This document shows positions 21,067 through 25,091 of a stretch of 25,091 bases of DNA, one piece after another. Under the pieces are notes generated by a model that was given only the letters and a program-made list of their open reading frames with translations, had not been told where the DNA came from and did not search any database. The first letter of the stretch is position 1. Every line of letters begins with the position of its first letter. The DNA lies in assembly GCA_002320245.1 (NCBI GenBank), contig DCKD01000026.1, forward strand, positions 1 to 25,091. Reading direction: 5' to 3'. This DNA is from Lachnospiraceae bacterium UBA1683 (lineage in GTDB: Bacteria; Bacillota; Clostridia; Lachnospirales; Lachnospiraceae). A program made the position numbers and the translations under genes.

Positions 21067-21600
21067 GGGCTTTCCCGGCTTAATCGGCGGCAGCGCCTGC
21101 ACCGGGATCTCGTACACCATAACCTTCTTGGCATATACAACCTTCGTATCTGCCAGCCGGTCATGCAGACCACGTTTTTCCCGGTCAGGCACAATCATAA
21201 GATAACCGATGCCGAGCAATATTCCGCTTAGAAAACGGCCAATCGTTTCCCTGTAAACCACATCCCAGAAATTTAATTTCGTTTCCTCCTGATTACAGGA
21301 GTATTCCACACTCACAACACGCAGATTAAACAGACGTTTTCCAAGTGTTGTTCCGGTACAATAGGTCAGTAAAACAAAGTACATTGCCTTACAGAGATAC
21401 AGAATAATGTCCTTCAAGGTATAATGAAACAGAATATCCGTACTTAAGAGGCTTCCCTGTGAAAGGGCAGAAATAATTGCCAGAATGCCGCGCACAACCA
21501 GAAGTCCGGCAAACAAAACAGCATTATCTACCATCCATGCCGCAAGCCGCACCCAGAAACCGGCATACTCCATCTCCTGTTTACTGTAATTGTTCTGCAT
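20974..21600 (-). CDS. RDD family membrane protein with repeat tail cut by an amber codon
   Basis: RDD proteins are small membrane proteins of mostly unknown function, sometimes linked to transport. The 208-aa product begins YAGFWVRLAAWMVDNAVLF (Arg and Asp of the RDD signature in the first span). Two further spans lie near 65-85 and 120-137, with the conserved GTTLGKRLFNLRVV between them. A Pro/Glu/Gln-rich tail begins near 170. The stop TAG at 20974-20976 falls at a repeat position that is otherwise CAG or GAG. The same frame continues 30 codons of repeat-like sequence to TAA at 20881, so the ancestral protein was probably about 239 aa. The start overlaps sppA by 20 nt; Met10 is an alternative start. 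Confidence 0.85.
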   Translation of the reverse strand: MQNNYSKQEMEYAGFWVRLAAWMVDNAVLFAGLLVVRGILAIISALSQGSLLSTDILFHYTLKDIILYLCKAMYFVLLTYCTGTTLGKRLFNLRVVSVEYSCNQEETKLNFWDVVYRETIGRFLSGILLGIGYLMIVPDREKRGLHDRLADTKVVYAKKVMVYEIPVQALPPIKPGKPQSEESQPEESQPEKPQPEEPESGELQSGKP

Positions 21601-22567
21601 AATACATCGGCACCCCGCTTTCCAGCTCTGCTGCGGTTTCCCGCAAAACCTGCGCTTCTGATTTCGGAAGACTTTCCTTTACATCAGAAAGCAATGATGC
21701 AAGTATGCTGTTATCTGACGATTCCATCTGATAAAATCTAGTTGTTCCAAGCTCACTGCTCATCGCGTCCTGCATGTTTGAATACGTGTCAATCTCATCA
21801 ATCAATCCATGATTCAATGCCTGTGATGCTGTGTAGGTACGTCCGTCCGCGAGTGCTTTCACTTCTTCTGCCGTCATATCTCTGCCATCTGCCACGATAC
21901 CGACGAATTTTTCATAATATTCGTCAATCTGCGTCTGGTAAATGTCAATCTGTTCATCCGTCAGTTTTGAGCTGTCTTTATTTTCTCCGCTTGTAATGCT
22001 GACATACCGGATTCCAAGCTTTTCATACAGGCCGGACAAATCATAGCCGGACATAATCACTCCGATGGAGCCTGTTGTCGTGTTCTGGTTGGCATAGATT
22101 TTATCCGCTGCCATGGAAATCATATATCCGCCGGATGCCGCATAATGTGCCATATAGTCCCACACCGGATTTCCTGTCGTCTCTTTATATTCCTCAAGTT
22201 TATCATACAGTTCCTCCGACTCATACACCGTCCCTCCCGGCGAATCCACGTAAAGAAGAATTCCTTTGTTATAAGAGTCCTGCATCAGATAATTGATAAA
22301 ATTCATCGTATCATTGTGCCGGTATCCCGATGCAGCATCAAGCGGCCCTGTTTCCGTCTGCTGCTGAATCGTTCCCTCGACACACACTACCGCAATATAA
22401 TTTTCGGATGGCGTATCAAATGCCGTACTGCTATTCAGATCCGAAAGAATACTTTTGTATTCCTCGGCTTTCTTATCTGCAATTGTATCTGTCAGAACAC
22501 TTGCAGCCCCTGTCACAATAAACAATGCCGCCGCAACAATCAGCCCTGTCATCTGCTTTTTCTTCAT
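21581..22567 (-). CDS. sppA: Signal peptide peptidase SppA (S49 serine protease)
   Basis: This membrane-anchored Ser/Lys protease degrades leftover signal peptides and other membrane peptides. The 328-aa product has an N-terminal membrane anchor (about 8-28). The S49 core includes LLYVDSPGGTVYESEEL and the nucleophile Ser145 in AASGGYMIS. TTTGSIGVIMSG follows, and the general base is Lys197 in SGENKDSS, spaced as in Bacillus SppA. I chose the ATG at 22565-22567 with GAGG 9 nt upstream; a GTG one codon earlier is possible. It starts 20 bp after pheT and overlaps the RDD gene. The size fits the short Gram-positive form. Confidence 0.95.
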   Translation of the reverse strand: MKKKQMTGLIVAAALFIVTGAASVLTDTIADKKAEEYKSILSDLNSSTAFDTPSENYIAVVCVEGTIQQQTETGPLDAASGYRHNDTMNFINYLMQDSYNKGILLYVDSPGGTVYESEELYDKLEEYKETTGNPVWDYMAHYAASGGYMISMAADKIYANQNTTTGSIGVIMSGYDLSGLYEKLGIRYVSITSGENKDSSKLTDEQIDIYQTQIDEYYEKFVGIVADGRDMTAEEVKALADGRTYTASQALNHGLIDEIDTYSNMQDAMSSELGTTRFYQMESSDNSILASLLSDVKESLPKSEAQVLRETAAELESGVPMYYAEQLQ

Positions 22568-22587
22568 CACAATGTACCTCAGCTTTC

Positions 22588-25008
22588 CTACTTACGGAGT
22601 TCGATTCCCATTTCCTCCAACGCCTTAAGTATCTTATCCATAGCAGTTGTAATGTCTGCCTCTTCCAACGTCCGGTCTTTCGCCCGGAATGTTATGGAAT
22701 ATGCTACAGACTTGAATCCTGCTTTAATCTGTGCTCCCTCGTATAAGTCAAATAGTGCAAAGCTCTCCAGATTCTTTCCACCCTTCCTGGCAATAACATC
22801 CTCAATCTGCCCCACGAGAATTTCTTTCGGAACTACCATACTGATATCTCTGGACACTGCCGGGTATTTCGCAATACCTGTATATTTTCTGTCAAATGTT
22901 GCGTACTCCAAGATAGCAGGCATATCGATTACCGCGATATACGCACGCTCTCCGATGCCATAAATATCCGCAACCTCCGGATGCACCTCGCCGAGATACC
23001 CGACTACTTTTCCATCGTAAATGATATTTGCCTGACGTCCCGGATGCAGATACGGTTTCTCTGCATTCGGATTATAACTCTCTCTTCCACGCATACCAAT
23101 TTTCTCAAAGAACTCTTCCACGACACCTTTCATACTGAAGAAGTCACCCTCTCCGTACATTCCAAGTGTAAACTGCATCCGCTCATCCGGCAATTCCGTC
23201 AACGGAAGGCTCTTTGGCAGATAGATATTGCCCAGCTCGTACAACCGTACATTTTTATTTCTTCTGTTATAGTTTATCGCAAGCGATGCCAGCATTCCGT
23301 TCAGGGATGTAGTTCTCATCACACTGTAATCTTCTCCAAGTGGATTCATAATTGGGATTGCCTGGCGCAGCGGTGAGTCTGCCGGAAGTAGTAATTTATC
23401 AAACACCTTCGGGCTTTCAAAGGAATAAGTCATTCCCTGACTGAATCCGCAGAATTCTGCAATATCCCTTGCCACCTGCTCGATTCTCAGTTTGAAAGTC
23501 AGTTTTCCGGTTGTAGCCTCCCCATCCGGCAATGTCGTTGGAATATTGTCATAACCATAGAATCTTGCAACTTCTTCCGCAAGGTCCGCAATGCGGAACA
23601 GGTCATGACGAAAAGTCGGTGCAATGACTTCTTTTGTCTCTGCGTCATAATCCAGTTCGATTTTCCTGAAGTATCCAAGCATCCCTTCTTCCGAAATGTC
23701 TGTTCCAAGCATTTTGTTAATCTTTGCTGCATCGAACGGAACACGTACAGGCTCTTTTTTCTTGCTGTACACATCTACGGTTCCCCCGACAACCTCTCCC
23801 GCTCCCATCTCTTCCACGAGCTGGCATGCACGGTCGATTGCCGCCTTCGCATTATTCGGATCCAGTCCTTTTTCGAACTTACCAGACGCATCGGTACGAA
23901 GCCCGACTCTCTTGCTTGATTTTCTGATATTTACGCCATCAAAACATGCTGCCTCAAAAAGCATGGTCTTGACATCATCTGTAATCATGGAATTTTCTCC
24001 GCCCATGATTCCGGCAATTCCGACCGCTTTTTGTCCGTCACATATCATCAGCACATCTTTGTCCATGACACGCTCCTGTCCGTCCAGCGTTACGAACTTC
24101 TGTCCTTCCTCCGCATTTTTGACGACAATCTGGTGTCCTGCCAGCGTATCCAAATCATAGGCGTGCATCGGCTGTCCATATTCTTCCATTACATAGTTCG
24201 TAATGTCAACCAGATTGTTAATCGGACGAATTCCGACAGACGCCAGTCTTCTCTGCATCCATTCCGGCGAAGGTCCGATTTTTATATTTTTTACAACCCT
24301 TGCACAATAGCGGGGGCAAAGCTCCGTATTTTCCACGGCAACTTTCACGTAATCATTGACATCCTCATCATTTCCTGTCTCAGTTACAACCGGTGGTCTG
24401 AACTCCTTGCCAAATGTTGCGGCAGCCTCCCTGGCGATTCCGACTACACTGTAGCAGTCTACACGGTTAGATGTAATCTCATATTCAAATACTACATCAT
24501 GCAGCCCGAGCACCTCAACGGCATCTGCTCCAACTTCCACATCATCGTGGAAAATGTAGATTCCGTTTTCCGGCGCCTCCGGGTACATCTCTTTGTCAGA
24601 GCCAAGTTCCTCGATAGAGCACATCATACCAAAGCTCTCCACTCCACGGAGTTTGCCTTTTTTAATTTTGATTCCGCCTGCTACACGCTGTCCCGGCTCG
24701 TGCCCGCCCGCTACACGGCCGCCATCTACTACAACCGGAACTTTCGCTCCCTCAAATACATTGGATGCCCCTGTCACAATCTGAAGAGTCTCTGTTCCAA
24801 TGTTTACCTGACAGATTACCAGCTTATCCGCATCCGGGTGCTTTTCAATCTTGTCAATCTGTCCGACAATAATTTTGTCCAAATCAGCATCTAATTTTTC
24901 AAAACCCTCTACCTTTGTTCCAGACAACGTCATTGCGTCTGTATATTCCTGCGCTGTCACATCCAAATCCGGGACATACGCTTTAATCCATGATAATGAA
25001 GTATTCAT
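22588..25008 (-). CDS. pheT: Phenylalanine--tRNA ligase beta subunit PheT
   Basis: This is the beta subunit of the alpha2-beta2 enzyme that charges tRNA-Phe; PheS supplies the active site. The 806-aa product has the expected order: an N-terminal segment starting MNTSLSWIKAYVPDLD, and an EMAP-type tRNA-binding domain (about 40-150, VGQIDKIEKHPDADKL and GVESFGMMCS). The B3/B4 editing region (YCARVVKNIKIGPSPEWMQRRL, NLVDITNYVMEEYGQPMHAYD), the B5 domain and the C-terminal anticodon-binding FDX-ACB domain (KYPAVSRDISMVV ... SITFRAKDRTLEEADI) follow. I chose the ATG at 25006-25008 with GGAGG 8 nt upstream. pheS should lie just beyond the right edge. Confidence 0.97.
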   Translation of the reverse strand: MNTSLSWIKAYVPDLDVTAQEYTDAMTLSGTKVEGFEKLDADLDKIIVGQIDKIEKHPDADKLVICQVNIGTETLQIVTGASNVFEGAKVPVVVDGGRVAGGHEPGQRVAGGIKIKKGKLRGVESFGMMCSIEELGSDKEMYPEAPENGIYIFHDDVEVGADAVEVLGLHDVVFEYEITSNRVDCYSVVGIAREAAATFGKEFRPPVVTETGNDEDVNDYVKVAVENTELCPRYCARVVKNIKIGPSPEWMQRRLASVGIRPINNLVDITNYVMEEYGQPMHAYDLDTLAGHQIVVKNAEEGQKFVTLDGQERVMDKDVLMICDGQKAVGIAGIMGGENSMITDDVKTMLFEAACFDGVNIRKSSKRVGLRTDASGKFEKGLDPNNAKAAIDRACQLVEEMGAGEVVGGTVDVYSKKKEPVRVPFDAAKINKMLGTDISEEGMLGYFRKIELDYDAETKEVIAPTFRHDLFRIADLAEEVARFYGYDNIPTTLPDGEATTGKLTFKLRIEQVARDIAEFCGFSQGMTYSFESPKVFDKLLLPADSPLRQAIPIMNPLGEDYSVMRTTSLNGMLASLAINYNRRNKNVRLYELGNIYLPKSLPLTELPDERMQFTLGMYGEGDFFSMKGVVEEFFEKIGMRGRESYNPNAEKPYLHPGRQANIIYDGKVVGYLGEVHPEVADIYGIGERAYIAVIDMPAILEYATFDRKYTGIAKYPAVSRDISMVVPKEILVGQIEDVIARKGGKNLESFALFDLYEGAQIKAGFKSVAYSITFRAKDRTLEEADITTAMDKILKALEEMGIELRK

Positions 25009-25050
25009 GTTATATTCCTCCAAAAAATTTCACTTTGCTTTTCGTGGTAT

Positions 25051-25079
25051 CTTGTGGAATCCCTTCGTGATTCCACAAG
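25051..25079 (-). other. Perfect 11-bp hairpin upstream of pheT
   Basis: CTTGTGGAATC (25051-25061) and GATTCCACAAG (25069-25079) are exact complements with a 7-nt loop. It lies about 43 nt before the pheT start, in the presumed pheS-pheT gap. On the minus strand the next T-run is about 20 nt further on, so it is not a standard terminator. It may be an mRNA processing or stability hairpin. Confidence 0.6.
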
Positions 25080-25091
25080 CCCGTAAATTTT

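Noticed and set aside
20856..21194. N-terminal Arg/Ser-rich extension of queA
   Set aside because: It is a second frame through the RDD gene's repeat DNA. QueA homology begins exactly at the TTG at 20855, which has a ribosome binding site.

Overview
The window reads as chromosomal DNA of a low-to-moderate GC, spore-forming anaerobic Firmicute, most likely a gut Lachnospiraceae (inference). The reasons are a division and cell wall (dcw) cluster starting with mraZ and carrying two tandem class B PBPs, a spore-cortex type LysM-GH18 hydrolase, anaerobic cobalamin genes, DegV, and strong AGGAGG-type ribosome binding sites. Every protein gene I accept is on the minus strand, so gene order below runs from high to low coordinates. 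The only plus-strand gene is a tRNA-Pro.

Region A (25008 to 15950) is a tightly packed minus-strand series: pheT, sppA, an RDD membrane protein, queA, a LysM-GH18 hydrolase, a Cu/Zn-SOD-like protein, cbiG and cbiJ/cobK. Spacings are about -20 to +65 bp and no terminator is visible, so it is probably one operon headed by pheS outside the window. The SOD-like gene and the RDD gene have in-frame tandem-repeat tails of 12-bp and 15-bp units. The RDD tail is cut by an amber codon at a repeat position that otherwise encodes Gln.

Region B (15945 to 12429) holds tRNA-Pro(GGG) on the plus strand, a divergent promoter pair, and asnB followed by a FtsW/RodA paralogue. Region C (12329 to 11006) holds degV, a 78-aa one-TM protein and a clear terminator.

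Region D (10831 to 1) is the dcw cluster: mraZ, rsmH, ftsL, PBP, PBP, mraY, murD, ftsW and divIB/ftsQ. It starts from a near-consensus promoter overlapped by a striking 10-bp-phased array of putative MraZ boxes. A second good promoter precedes mraY, and a hairpin separates the two PBP genes. murE, murF, murG and ftsA are not in the interval.

The most interesting structure is a pair of small gene-free elements, about 185 and 142 bp, at 1070-1254 and 10839-10980. Both have GTAAC-type terminal inverted repeats and 8-bp flanking direct repeats (perfect in one, 6 of 8 in the other), and both are full of internal hairpins. They look like non-autonomous IS66-like miniature elements: one lies just upstream of the mraZ promoter and the other between ftsW and divIB.
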